A stretch of DNA of 64,000 nt from Eutrigla gurnardus (taxonomy: Eukaryota; Chordata; Actinopteri; Perciformes; Triglidae), in NCBI GenBank assembly GCA_963514095.1, contig OY741285.1, positions 18,451,722-18,515,721 on the forward strand. The letters run 5' to 3'. Of the stretch, positions 35,471-46,259 are shown piece after piece (the stretch's first letter is position 1; the number at the start of each line of letters is the position of its first letter). The notes beneath the pieces are model-generated. The model did not search any database. It was given only the letters and a program-made list of their open reading frames with translations, and had not been told where the DNA came from. The position numbers and the translations under genes were made by a program.

Positions 35471-36009
35471 ACAACAATTGGCACATTCGCTCTGAACGAG
35501 GTCAGATTCCTACGACCACTGCATTTAATGCGACGTGCCCTTGATATATGTGACATATTCACATTTCATCCCCATTTACGTTTCACACTTCTGGATAATT
35601 GATCAAATGCGCAGGAGATAACACAGAGTGTCAAATAAATAGGATGAGAAGGATCTACCTCTGAGCTATCTCCTCTCTCCCACCCTCCTTCATTTCCTCA
35701 CGTTTAATCACATCCCATCATCTGCGAGAGATGAAGAAGTCTCCTCCGGGCCACTATTTACATTTCACCAATCCGCATGTCTCTAATCCTTCCTGCAGTT
35801 CTAGGGCGAGATCCAAGTTATCTCAGACTGGATCATTTCCATAACGCAGGATGATACTGAGACGAAGGGGTATCCTTTTTTTTTTCTTTTTTTTTGCAGC
35901 AAATGGTTTCAGGCTTGCCCAAAACACTTAAGACCTTTATTACAGGCACTTAACCATAGGGCCCGTCAGTGTTGGAGATGGGCTCTAAGTCACAGATAAT
36001 GGGGCCGAT

Positions 36010-36062
36010 ACACACACATACACGCACACACACACACACGCACACACACACACACACACACA
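36010..36062. repeat. (CA)n microsatellite
   Basis: CA tract with AT and CG interruptions. Confidence 0.93.
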
Positions 36063-36955
36063 GGTTATGGAATCATTATGGTCACATCATCTCCTCTCAG
36101 ACAGCAGTGTAAAACTACCAGTGTCTGACGCAGTGAGGATCAAAGGCAAGCAGCCTGCTGGACTTGAAAAATGAAGCCAATTCTGAAGCGCCTTAAACTT
36201 GCATTCTCTCCGCTGACCATCGGGGGGCCACTCCTCTGGTTGAAGAAAGAGGTCTGATTGCATGGAAGTCATTGCAAAAACAGTAAACATTGTAAACATG
36301 AGTTTATTGTCTCAATTGCTACCCACTGCTCCATATCACATCCGCACAACGTCTTTTCTACGCCGTCGTTGCACGTCCAATGTTGGTCCCCTGAAGGTGC
36401 AGGACGTGATGCCAGATGACATCCAACATTGACATCCACAGGACCTCTGTATAAGGGCTAATTGTGGTCCAAATGTTGTTGTTGTGGACGTCTTTTCTAC
36501 GTCAAATTTAAATTCATTTTAGACATCGTTTTTATACTGCTTCTTGGCTCTGTGCATAACTGTAGTCCCACGCTACTGATTCCGTTCGTAACAGCAGCAA
36601 TTAGTAGCTATGCTTGCTTGGGTAATATAAGGTGACCAGCTAGCTAGTCAGCTAGCCTGATATTGCTATTGCACATTTTCCGAAGATACATGTTTGCTTT
36701 AGTATGCTTAATCAACAGAGAAACACAATGCAAGTAATGAAGGTTTATTCACATGTATTTCAACAACTCGACAAGGAAGCATAAAATATACATTCTGGTG
36801 TAATGACAGTTTTTTTTTTAAAGGCGCTATATGTAAGAATGTGGCCAAAAACTATACTACACTGCGGCGAGTCCTATCCGCCTCTCCCTCCACCCCCTCC
36901 CCTCCAGACTCGAGGTTGCCAGAGCTCCAAACGCGCCGAAGGCAGCCGGACAGCG

Positions 36956-37091
36956 GAGTAACAACGTTACTCATTTCGATCATAGAAACAAACGTTAGCA
37001 GCCGCGGCTGGACAGCCAGATACCCGTAACAGGACAGTGCTAATGCTGCGAGCGTTTGTTTCTATGATCGAAATGAATAACGTTGTTACTC
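36956..37091. repeat. 39-bp inverted repeat (hairpin) inside the TTAA transposon
   Basis: The arms 36956-36994 and 37053-37091 contain TTTCGATCATAGAAACAAAC and its reverse complement. They differ at one position and are separated by 58 bases. Confidence 0.9.
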
Positions 37092-37165
37092 GACAGTTCA
37101 AAGTATTCGAAATGTCCATCCCCGTCAAGCTCTGATGCTAACTTAGTTAGCCAAGCTCAACTTAC

Positions 37166-37338
37166 CTGTCTAGGAGAAGAGTAGCCAATTCTGCATCCGA
37201 TTTCAAATTCCTCTCAGCTTTCAACTGTCTCCACCGTTCAGATGCATCCCCTATACAGACCCTCGCTTTGCCTCGGTTTTTATCTTGGCGTTTTTGTGAA
37301 TCATAACGAGCTCTTTTGGGTTTCGTTGCCTCCGCCAT
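37166..37338 (-). pseudogene. Transposon-borne 5' coding exon with splice donor
   Basis: On the minus strand an ATG (37338) follows CAATGG-type context and opens a 57-codon frame that stops being open exactly at CAG|GTAAG (intron would start at 37165). The N-terminal half is basic (MAEATKPKRARYDSQKRQDK). The second half has R-V-x-I-G then W36, L39 and the SDAELATLLLD helix. N-terminal exons of this kind (an I-G-x-A..RWR.L..E..LKSDAELA..LLD pattern) occur in many transposon-derived fish proteins. Read without splicing, the frame ends at once in TAA. The downstream exons are not in the element. It is likely the relic first exon of the parent transposase gene. Confidence 0.55.
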
Positions 37339-39045
37339 TGTAGCTCAGTCGAAACTGGCAACCCGTGGTTGCTCGGCAGCTGAGATTCTACTGACCGCAA
37401 TGATTTGTAGACGCCGGTGGGTGGCGCCACGTGCCAAAACATGTTTTCAAAACATAAACATGATTTGCGGTCCGCAAAATATTTTTTTAAATGCGAATAT
37501 TTTGGCTGTACTGTTGTTGTTGGTGAGTTCAGTATGTTATATGATCATTATTCCTGAGTCTCTATGACATATTAGGATGATTTTACAGCCAGTTGCTTTA
37601 GATTTCTTACATATTGTACCTTTAAATAATTAGCTTTCTTCTCGAACGTGATCTCCGTCTACAGCATTCGAGGCGACCAGCACAAATGTGTTGTATCCGT
37701 CTTGTGTTGATGCCGATGTAGGCTCGCAAAAAGGAAGAGCGATGTAGTCTGCTATTGTTATTATGCTTGAACTTAGTGCTAGCGGTTAAACCTCAGACAT
37801 ATGCAGACGTATACAGTGATGTAATGACGTGGCTCTCTGAGCTCTCTAGCCCGTGGAAATGCAAACAGGTTCTCAGAAGATTCACAAGTTCAACCAACTG
37901 TGAACCTGCATGGAACTAGGTTAAAAGACAATTAAATAGATGAAAATGTTACGGACTACAACTTCAATCATGTTGATGACAACAGTGTTGATATTTGTCA
38001 TGAATAAAAATACAATCATAATGTCAATGTAAATTTCCTGCACCTGTTTAAGATGATGACATGACGGCCAAAAAGTTTACCTATCATAACGTCCAAATGT
38101 TGAACCGCTTACTGACGTCCAAGTGGGGTCATGGTTAGACGTCCAAATAGTGGACCGAGTTTGCACGTCGTGTAGACGGCCAGAATTGGTCTTGGACCAA
38201 TATAGACATGATCTGCATGTCCATCAGACATCCTATGTTTAGTGGGTTTAAAGTCATTTTTCAAAACAACAGATTTAGTCAATGATGGCAATGATATGTG
38301 TCTACAATGATGTGTCAACACACAGAAGTGTGTGTGTGTGTGTGGTTCATCACATCTGTCCCTACTTAGCCCTCACAGACTCCTGAACAAGAGCCATATT
38401 GCTTCTGTAGCATTATCATCAGCATGCATGTTAACTATGAATAATGTTTAGCACACACAATATCCCAAAAAATAGCAAGTGTGTTTAAGTGTGTTTTTGT
38501 GTTTGCAGGCTGATTTAATTTCTTATTGCTTTTTTTCCAGCCGTTGCACTGAACAATTAGCATTCCAGTCCGCTCGCTCCGTCTCCGATGACATGTCTCC
38601 TCATTTGAAGATGATACATCCCCTCAAGCATGGGTGAGTGCGAGTGAACGAGCAAGCGAGTGAGAGACACGCGGTTTATGTCAGAAGGTCGAGGTAGGCA
38701 AGCTGAATATGCAGTATTTCCTTCCGCAGTCAAGGCTTTGAAGTGCAACGTTAACCTCACCCCTGACCCCTGGTGTCAAAACATGTGGCTCAATCTACAG
38801 CACGGGGCCAACGCAATGTTAGGTACGAGCCAAGTGATGGGGTTTTTGGCCGCATGTAATACTGACACAACGGGAGTGGACACGCACGGAATACGGACGC
38901 GCAAAAATGCAAATAAGTTACAAATGCAAATTACAAACACCCTTCAATGCACAAACACACACATTTACCGCGCACATACACACACACGTATCGACCCTTT
39001 CTCCCATGAGTCATCCACTGCACCCTCATTCATCAATATTAGCAC

Positions 39046-39049
<4 letters not shown>

Positions 39050-39084
<35 letters not shown>

Positions 39085-39106
39085 ACACTCACATGCACAC
39101 ACACAC
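39050..39106. repeat. Imperfect (CA)n microsatellite
   Basis: CA tract with GA, CT and TG interruptions in its right half. Confidence 0.9.
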
Positions 39107-39481
39107 TTCCCCAACCTGGAGCAACACACGCACACACACATTAACCACTCTCACAGTTACTCTGCAGCTTCCTTTATGTGAGCTGAGCCAAGTAAATGGG
39201 CTGAGGGAGGACGCTAGAGGAGCACAGGACTGCAGTTCCTTGCCAAGCAGTTGACTTTTAAGCAACTCACACCACGCGGCTCAAGCTTCTGTCTAATGGA
39301 ACCGAGCTGATGTGCAATATTTTCATTATTTCCCCCCTTTGCGCTCTCTCTCTCATTTACTTTTCTCTTCTCGTCAGCAACTTGCTATTTGTTTCTTTTG
39401 CTCTATAATGTCCACCCGCTTTTTTCACTCATATCAGTCCGACTTACTTGTACTCTTTTCATTACCCGCCCCCAGCCGACA

Positions 39482-39483
<2 letters not shown>

Positions 39484-39559
<76 letters not shown>
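39484..39559. repeat. Long perfect (CA)n microsatellite
   Basis: About 75 bases of uninterrupted CA, the longest pure dinucleotide run in the window. Confidence 0.95.
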
Positions 39560-41679
39560 ACCATCCCACTTTTATATCTCCATCTTTTCTTTGTGCTCCT
39601 CTTCCCTTTCTCTATATATTCTACGAGACTATTCTCCAGTTTCTGATAAAAAAGTAATAAGGCTTGCTAATGGCTTCAATTTCCTTCCCTTTCCTCGCCT
39701 GGTAATCCCTGGTGTATTGCATTCCCGAAGATAGCCTTTGTTGTTGCTAAAACAAAGGGCAAATGTGTGTGAGTGTGTGGGTCTTCTCAAGGCAGGCTGC
39801 GACCACGGTCCAGATATAAATGCAGGCAGGTGTGTGCGCGTGGAGAGAGCTTGCATGTGCGTGCATCTGTATATTTATGTGTGCAGGTCTCCCCTGTGAT
39901 TCCGGCCCACCACTTAGGCCAGGCGGTTTAATTGAATATTCGAAGTGGTAGGCTGCGCTGCTGCATGTCTTTGGTGGGAGCCGCTACCCATAACCCCCCT
40001 CGGAGTCACGCCAGGGGCTTCGCCCGGGGCTATAAAACTTTCACTAAAGCAATCCTGTGCATGCTCTGGCCATGGGAGAGAATCTGAATAACAAAAGTCT
40101 TGTTATGTATGTGTGTCGACGTGTGAGGGAACAACGGAGAAAGAGAATCACCGAAGGTCTGCTGTCCTTCGACTCATCTCCCCTCCTGTCCTTCCAAGCA
40201 CCATAGATCCACTTTTAATCTCCCCTCTGATCTCCCTCCGCGGTGTAAAAGACCAAACATGGCCCTGGGCTTTCGGTCCTATCGTGCTCGTTGACTCAGA
40301 CAATGCATTGTCCCACCACACAGGATGAATGGGCCTTATAAATACTGAAGGGAAATGGGAATCATTCACAAGCATCCACGTAAGGCCAAAGAAGAGAACT
40401 GGTCTGAATCTCTCCATAAAATACCAGTCTTTACAATATATGAATATATATATATATATGCACCTTGTTATTTCCTAAGTGCTTTACAGTGGAGGTTATA
40501 ACTTCTCGTGTATCTTCAATGCATCCATGCATGGGCTTATGTCTCCATGAAGATTTAATTCAGCCTTCTGTCTGTATGCCAAACATGTGTACAGCGAGGG
40601 ACGGTTCACTCCAATTTTTTGTGGTAATTGAGACTTTTCTTGAGAAAACAAAAAAGGTAGTCAAATCTGTCCCTCGTAAACAGCCTGTCTGGATACTTTT
40701 TGACAAATAAGACTGTCAAAGATGGATGTCACCTTTCACAACACCGACTGACCCCTTGTTTCTTTTCTGCATCCGTCTGGGTGAAACTCCCAGGTGAGAC
40801 AGCCCTTGAAAAAGCTCATCCCTGACTCACATCCCTATCTCCCTCCTTCTCTGTTCTGTCAACTGTGTTCTCAAAATGAGCCGAGAATGAGTGGGAAGAG
40901 GAGGAAAAGGGGCCTGCGAGATAGAAGGAGGGAGAGATGGAAAGAGGAGAGATATTAATAGTGACAGGGCAGAGCTATTGAGAGCCTGACAACGGCACCT
41001 CTGCTTCTCTCTCTGAAGGTGTGGGGACGAGGTAATGGGTTGATGGTGACATCTAGAGATGGAAGGAATGAGGCGGAGTGCTAGATGAAGGGCTAATGCC
41101 TATAGATTGTGACCTCTGGGGAGTGGGACAGCATTATCCTGACATGGTTGGGTTGAGAGGCCTCTAAAAGCCCGGGGTTCTGGCTCAGATCTAACCATCA
41201 ACAGTCCCTAGACTAAGCTGGTAGGGGTTTGTCTGGATAAGTGGACCTGACAACCCCCAACAATGAGGTCTCCCTGCAGACTCACAACTCCGCCGGTACA
41301 CTGTTTAGTTCAGCCGAGGGTATGTCTGCGGGGATTTGTCTATCTCCATCTGTGTCCTACAGGTGTTCTCATGTGTGCGAATGTCACCATCGGGAGTTAG
41401 CAAGAACAAGCTTTTTGTCAAAGAATCCCGCCGTTGTTTATTAATGTAGTATTAATGTTATTATTAATTATTAGTGTTTATGTATTAGGAAGGTGAGATC
41501 CAGAGGGTTCATATTACATTACTTCCCAACACATTGTAAGGCCAATACGATCACCCTGTGTTGACTTAACATGAGCTGACGAGCATTAAAACGTGTATTG
41601 GAGATGTCACCACATTCCTTTTCAGGAAAGATCCTCTCGAAGCTTTAAGAAATCTTAGAAATAAAAGTGCAAACAAGAA

Positions 41680-42040
41680 CCATATAGGCTCTAACCCACA
41701 CAGGGAGGTGTACTGTGAACTTTTTTATACTCCAAGGGGTTCATCTCGGACCCTCACTGGGATTTATACCAAGAACCTCCTTGTTTTTTAACTGTACGGG
41801 GATAATGGGCTGGGAGGATCTTGCAACACAAAATACATTTTTTGAAAGCAGCAACAATCCACTAAGAACTATTTCTTCCAGAGAAAGGTTCTTTGGATGA
41901 AAATCATTAAAAACCCCTTTCTTCAGAAAGGGTCCTTCATGGGCAAATGGTTCTCGGTAGCCCTCCAAGATATACCTGTTTGGAACCCTTACATCGAACC
42001 CTTATATCGAAAGGCAGCTTTTTCTTTAATGCAGTATAGA
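41680..42040. repeat. MITE-like repeat built of GGTTCTTT / AAGAACC motifs
   Basis: The block is rich in inverted and direct copies of GGTTCTTTGGA, AAGAACC and AACCCTTA (for example around 41770, 41870-41900 and 41985-42005). This resembles a common non-autonomous fish DNA repeat with such motifs. I could not define termini or a target duplication. Confidence 0.4.
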
Positions 42041-43620
42041 TCCGCTTGCTAGCATACTTTCCTGTATGATTGCAGTGCTGCAGTACATCTGAGAGGAAAG
42101 AACACCTGCAATGTATTTCCCATGTGTGCACTTCAATCTGTAAATGTGGCATTTATTTAGCATATCAACGTTAACCTTCTTAAATTCCCCTGGGGATGCG
42201 CCGTCCTCGGCTCACACTGCTGTTTTTCAGAGGCTGTCACAGGCTCAGTTTTAAAAGTTAAGATAATGCTGTTATCTTGGACATAGAAGGTTTCCATTGG
42301 TACCAACCATATCATACAGACTATGGCATGGACACAGTGGTCCCTTTACCTCTCATCTCAAGATATCTGTATGAAAGGGTTCTGCTTATAACATGTAGTT
42401 TAGTGCAAAGCAACATGCAGTTTTTTACATGTTGTATGAATGTGTTATTTTTGTTTTCCTCATTTTCCAAACAAAACAGAATTGGGTATGCCTGGAATGC
42501 TGAGACTCCTGTGGAATCAATGAGCCTCGTTGTATTCATGCTGAACAAAATTGCTTGCCACCCAAAAAATCTTACAGAAATCTCCAAATGCCAAAAGTTA
42601 TTGATACCAAATCACAGAAAGGGTTTTTATATTGTGTACAAATTGGTGAAAGAACTTCTGAGACATGATTGCACATGGGAATGGCATAATTTACTTCGAC
42701 CATAATCTTCTTATTCCTTAAACACCGTTGCCCATACAGTTGGAATATTTTGTTTTCAGACACAGTCCTGTTTATACCTGGTTAAATGCATCAGTAATCA
42801 CTTTTGACTAGGTGCAATGATTACATTATGTGTCCCAATTACCCAGGCAGATATCCCTGATTGTGTCTATATTGGTAATGGTCATGTTTGAACAGTCGGA
42901 ATAACAGAGATCTATGATATACATAAATGTGTCCGAACTGTCATGTGTCTGAAGTGTTGAAACAACCTTTCTTTTAGACATGACAAATCTACTCACTAGT
43001 TTCAGCATTGGTGCCAAAAATGTGACTAAATAACAAGGCACTTCTATTGTGAAGACTTTACAGGAAAATGTTGTAATCTCCGAGTTAGTACACTCATAGA
43101 GAACAGGCCATATTTTTAAAAAGCTTAGCATTAGCGTAGCTTTGTTACCTGCTATTCTTCAATAAAACAAGCGGACTAATACTGCAGGGGGAAGAATGAG
43201 CAACAAAACAATTTAATTATGAAGGAAATCTGATCACTATCTGATCAGGCTGGTCACATTTATCAAATTTTGAGGCACATTTGTGGACACAGCAGAGTTG
43301 TGAGCTGGTGCATCCGATCACAAAATTTGCATTAGAGAGTGTAATGAGTGACGTTTAAGAAATCAGGTTACTTTTGTAAGGAACCCAGTTACTTAAGATA
43401 AGTCCATGTAAACGCTGTGTTGAAAAGATATCTATTTCGCCTCAATCTGGTGTAACGTAAGCAGAGTAACTGCTTACGTCAGCCCCACCACCTCCTCCGA
43501 GGAGTTCCAATGTGTTACAGTGCTTGGCCTCTAACTCTATGATCAAACAAACACCACGGCCCCTGAACAACAAAAACACCATCATTAATGAAATACAAAA
43601 ATGATGCAAAGCAGAGGAAA
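42041..43620. other. Gene-free stretch upstream of a candidate exon
   Basis: No domain recognised. The frames at 42277-42705 (142 codons, plus) and 42826-43131 (minus) have no known motifs and overlap frames on the other strand, so they are probably chance. Confidence 0.4.
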
Positions 43621-43623
43621 ACG

Positions 43624-43730
43624 ATGAGGCATGAGGCTTGCCTGTTACTGCTGGTCTACCTCACTCTCTCCCTTCCCTTTGGGCTCTTCCAAGGTGCATC
43701 GTCACCCGACTCAGCTGACAGAGCTACGTG
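43624..43730 (+). CDS. Candidate signal-peptide first exon ending at a GTGAGT donor
   Basis: An ATG with A at -3 opens a 35-codon frame. It has a short charged start (MRHEAC), a 16-residue hydrophobic core (LLLLVYLTLSLPFGLF) and then a polar stretch QGASSPDSADRAT, as in a secretory signal peptide with a cleavage site near FQG-A-S-S. The frame is cut exactly at CGTG|GTGAGT, a consensus splice donor; unspliced, it would stop at the TGA within that site. The exon would be phase 2. No partner exon is recognised and the gene is unknown. A random hydrophobic frame next to a donor is possible, so transcript support is needed. If real, the protein is secreted or membrane-bound and the plus strand carries a long intron here. 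Confidence 0.4.
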
Positions 43731-45190
43731 GTGAGTGGGGCGGCATCAGGACGAGAGACAATGAAAAAGAGAAGAGAGGTTCAGCGAAGGCCAACCGGCT
43801 AGCTGGCCCTCAGGCGATGAATCGGCATTGACTCTCCAGGCTGCTTGTGCACTTCAATAAGGGCAAAACAACTTTACTCATAGAATGCCTTGAAACCTCT
43901 GTTCTATCATACTTTGCCTCCCACCTGTGTCTAACAACTGGGGTAAGGATTCAAAGAAGTTGCATCGTGTTATTTTTCATCTGCCTTTGGAATACTCGGC
44001 TCATATCAGGAGATACTGTAGAAATGAAGAAAGGAGAATAAGGAGGGCCAACTGCCTCTATACTGAATATAAACTTGATCTTCTGTATTTATTATCAAAA
44101 CACAGGCGAGAAAAAACACGTGTGTGGAAGCTTTTATTGATTTATTCTGACAAGGACTGCTTTTAATTTCTTCTTTTCAAAATTCAGCACCGCAGTTGCA
44201 GTATGCCTAGAAGTGGAGGAGGTTGAATGTTCAATACTGAATAAATCTGGTGCTGTTTTATTGTCAAAGGTTTAGGAACTTCCACAAAAACAATATATTT
44301 GTCTGACTGTTAATTTTTCCAGCTCATGGAAACTAAAAGTCAGATAGTGAGAAGTCAGCCTCCAGTTGTCTGCATGCCTCACGGCCTCTGTTCTCACATA
44401 AAACAAACAGAAATTAATACAGTACTTTTTCCCCATCTGTGCATGAAACACCTCCGAATTTACAAAACTGCAACGTTGCTGGAATCGGCGGTGGGGGGTC
44501 CAAAATGGGTCACAGCCAGGCGCGGTCACACGGGATGACATTAGTCAGCATTTACCTCGTTTATGTGTTCGGAGAACGTGAATGAAAAGGTATGCGGTTT
44601 TGTCAAAACATCAGTGAACATTTGTGCAAAAAGAAATCAATATCAACGTCTCTCGGGTTAGGCTGATATGACTAAATTGTCATAGTGTATTAAATATCCT
44701 GGTAAGTTCCACTTAACATGCTGTGTATATATATTGATATCAGTGTAATAATCAAGTAATTGCAGAGATCTCAGGAAAAAGTAGGTTCAATATGGCAACA
44801 AGCACAACAGACCAGACATGGAGTAAATATGATGAGTAGTATTTTGTCGCTCAGCAGTCAAGTGAGTCGTTAGTCAGCCAAATGAATGCTACAACATATT
44901 TTTGGAATATTGACATGTGTGAATCTGATGCAGCAGGTACCTGGAGTGTGATAGTTACAAGCTTAGGGCCCCTGACAAAGCGTTGATATTTGATAAGTTG
45001 GTAGTGAATGTGTTGGAGTGACATCTTGTTGAGTAAAGATTTATCCTACTGTTTCTTTAAGACAAACCCCGTCGCTCTTACAGGCAGGCTTATGATTTCA
45101 AATCTTCCAGCAGATGCAAGGTAAAGGTTGACCAAACTGTTGGGCACTTTTAAATATGCGCACTGCCCTCGACGTGAGGACGTAGCCCGT
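43731..45190. other. Gene-free stretch, possible first intron
   Basis: No repeat is firmly identified. Two overlapping frames at 43847-44166 have a faintly LINE-like look (NWGKDSKKLHRVI) but too little to call. Confidence 0.35.
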
Positions 45191-45385
45191 ACTGAAAGAC
45201 ACGTGAAGGACTGCCTCGCGGAGCATAAATACGCCGTTTGAATTAGGAATCGCAATTACCCGATGGCTAGACATTTTAGTGAGTCTCACAATGCTAATTA
45301 TTTCCTTATTGCGCATAGAGGACATTGAATAGATTAAACCTTACAGAAACATAACCAGAAGGAAGCCATCAAGTGGAGAGACTAG
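45191..45385 (+). pseudogene. Decayed GIY-YIG-like endonuclease fragment of a retroelement
   Basis: Sixty-five codons with three internal stops read TERHVKDCLAEHKYAV, then RNRNYPMARHFSESHNANY, then a QKHNQKEAIKWRD end. The R..L..R..EHK.A(I/V)....YP.A.HF pattern followed by a Q.E..W segment resembles the C-terminal half of GIY-YIG nuclease domains found in Penelope-like and related fish retroelements. The preceding TGxGGACGTAG at about 45175 could be the end of the GIY-YIG strand region. No reverse transcriptase is visible nearby. It is clearly inactive. Confidence 0.4.
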
Positions 45386-45712
45386 AGCAGGTCGCCAACC
45401 TTTTTGGGACTGAGAGCTGTCTGATGGGTAGACAGTAATACTGAGGGATAACTTTTTTCGTGTTATCTTCTTGCATTTTACATTTGTTCAATTTATCAAT
45501 TAATATAATGTATTTAATAGACTTAATGTATTGTAGCTGATGGGCTGGATGAAATGCTTACATCTCTCTACTGTAGGTCCTATAGGAGAATACACTTGAC
45601 TCACGAATGGAGTGAGTGTTAACAGTCAACAATGTTATTGCTTATCACCATGTAAGCAACACAACAAACATTCAATGACAATACTGTATGTGTCCAAAAA
45701 TAAAATAGAGCT
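45386..45712. other. Gene-free AT-rich stretch
   Basis: Nothing recognised. Confidence 0.4.
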
Positions 45713-45726
45713 CTTTAATAAAAAAT

Positions 45727-45777
45727 CCATCCACCCATCCATTGTCTACCGCTTATCCTGTATTCAGGGTCACGGGT
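45727..45777 (-). mobile_element. 51-bp LINE tail with 14-bp target duplication
   Basis: On the minus strand the insert reads ACCCTGAATACAGGATAAGC near its start and ends in GGATGGGTGGATGG units, the known style of a fish LINE 3' end. It is bracketed by CTTTAATAAAAAAT at 45713-45726 and 45778-45791, an exact 14-bp duplication. It is among the shortest clearly delimited retrotransposition events one can recognise. Confidence 0.8.
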
Positions 45778-45791
45778 CTTTAATAAAAAAT

Positions 45792-46259
45792 AACAAACAA
45801 AAATAATAGGTCCTTTTGAGTTGGGTGCTCCAACTGATTTGCTCCTCTGTATAGAGGAGGAAATGTTCAAACACCAAGAGAAAGAGTTCAGTCTCGAGTC
45901 TATGGATGTGTGTGTTCAATGTCAAGTTCTAGTTCTTATCTGTGTTCAACGAATAAACTAAAAAATCCAAGTCCTCTGTGGCAGGTTTTAGGGCTGGCCA
46001 CACTGCATCCAACACCTGTCAGTGTTCTGCTCGGCAAGGCTCGCCATCTTTAGTTTTGTCTGTAGTTCTGGTAGGAACAAAAAAACAACCTACACAAATG
46101 CAGATTGTAAGTTATCTGTCTACATCAACTGCTTCTGTTCAAAATAAAATACTTCACAACATTATTTAAACTACAAGAAATTAATAACTTATCATTAATA
46201 AACATTTCTCTGTAGGCCTACATATTTTTAATTTTGGATGTTTTAACATGAAAACTGAA
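45792..46259. other. Gene-free stretch
   Basis: Nothing recognised. Confidence 0.4.

Larger units (their letters stand above)
33598..36163. other. Gene-free stretch
   Basis: No gene recognised. It contains a G-run (35445-35470), a T-run at about 35877-35896 and a CA tract (36010-36062). Confidence 0.45.
36822..37621 (-). mobile_element. TTAA-target DNA transposon (piggyBac/Kolobok-type) nested in the 1.9-kb element
   Basis: TTAA flanks both sides (36818-36821 and 37622-37625). The ends are 18-bp inverted repeats matching at 15 of 18 positions: AGGCGCTATATGTAAGAA at 36822-36839 and, reversed, AGGTACAATATGTAAGAA at 37604-37621. Inside there is a long hairpin: 36956-36994 and 37053-37091 are reverse complements with one mismatch in 39. 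A short coding exon lies on the minus strand (37166-37338). At 800 bp no complete transposase fits, so the copy is non-autonomous. Confidence 0.85.
36322..38246. mobile_element. 1.9-kb GACGTC-rich element inserted in copy C
   Basis: Its ends carry short inverted repeats, CCCACT at 36322-36327 and AGTGGG at 38241-38246. Both terminal 200-bp regions are rich in GACGTCC/GGACGT words, arranged in inverse sense at the two ends. The interior contains no recognised gene and is itself interrupted by the TTAA transposon at 36822-37621. CACT-type ends suggest a CACTA/EnSpm-like element, but I could not find a matching target duplication, so the class is uncertain. Confidence 0.5.
36164..38290 (+). repeat. 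Dispersed fish repeat, copy C, split by a 1.9-kb insertion
   Basis: The left part (36164-36321) carries the CTTGCATTCTCT core and ends GTCTCAATTGCTA. The right part resumes at about 38247 with TTTAAAGTCATTTTTCAAAA, then ATTTAGTCAATGATGG. These right-hand words align with AGTTTCAAGTCTTCTTC of copy D (about 52410-52430) and with my recollection of the family beyond it, so the intervening DNA is an insertion. Confidence 0.65.
38291..41679. other. Gene-free, CA-rich stretch
   Basis: No gene recognised. The long frames at 38660-39254 and 39312-39734 are CA-tract readings (His-Thr repeats). A short AT tract lies at 40441-40460. Confidence 0.45.

Noticed and set aside
38660..39734. Frames of 115-173 codons rich in His-Thr
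   Set aside because: They are translations of CA microsatellites.
42277..42705. 142-codon frame on the plus strand
   Set aside because: No domain, overlaps an open frame on the other strand, and AT-rich composition as in surrounding non-coding DNA.
43847..44166. LINE reverse-transcriptase end
   Set aside because: A faint resemblance (NWGKDSKKLHRVI, YRRxEERRIRRA-like spacing) is spread over two frames, with too few matching landmarks and no tail or duplication.
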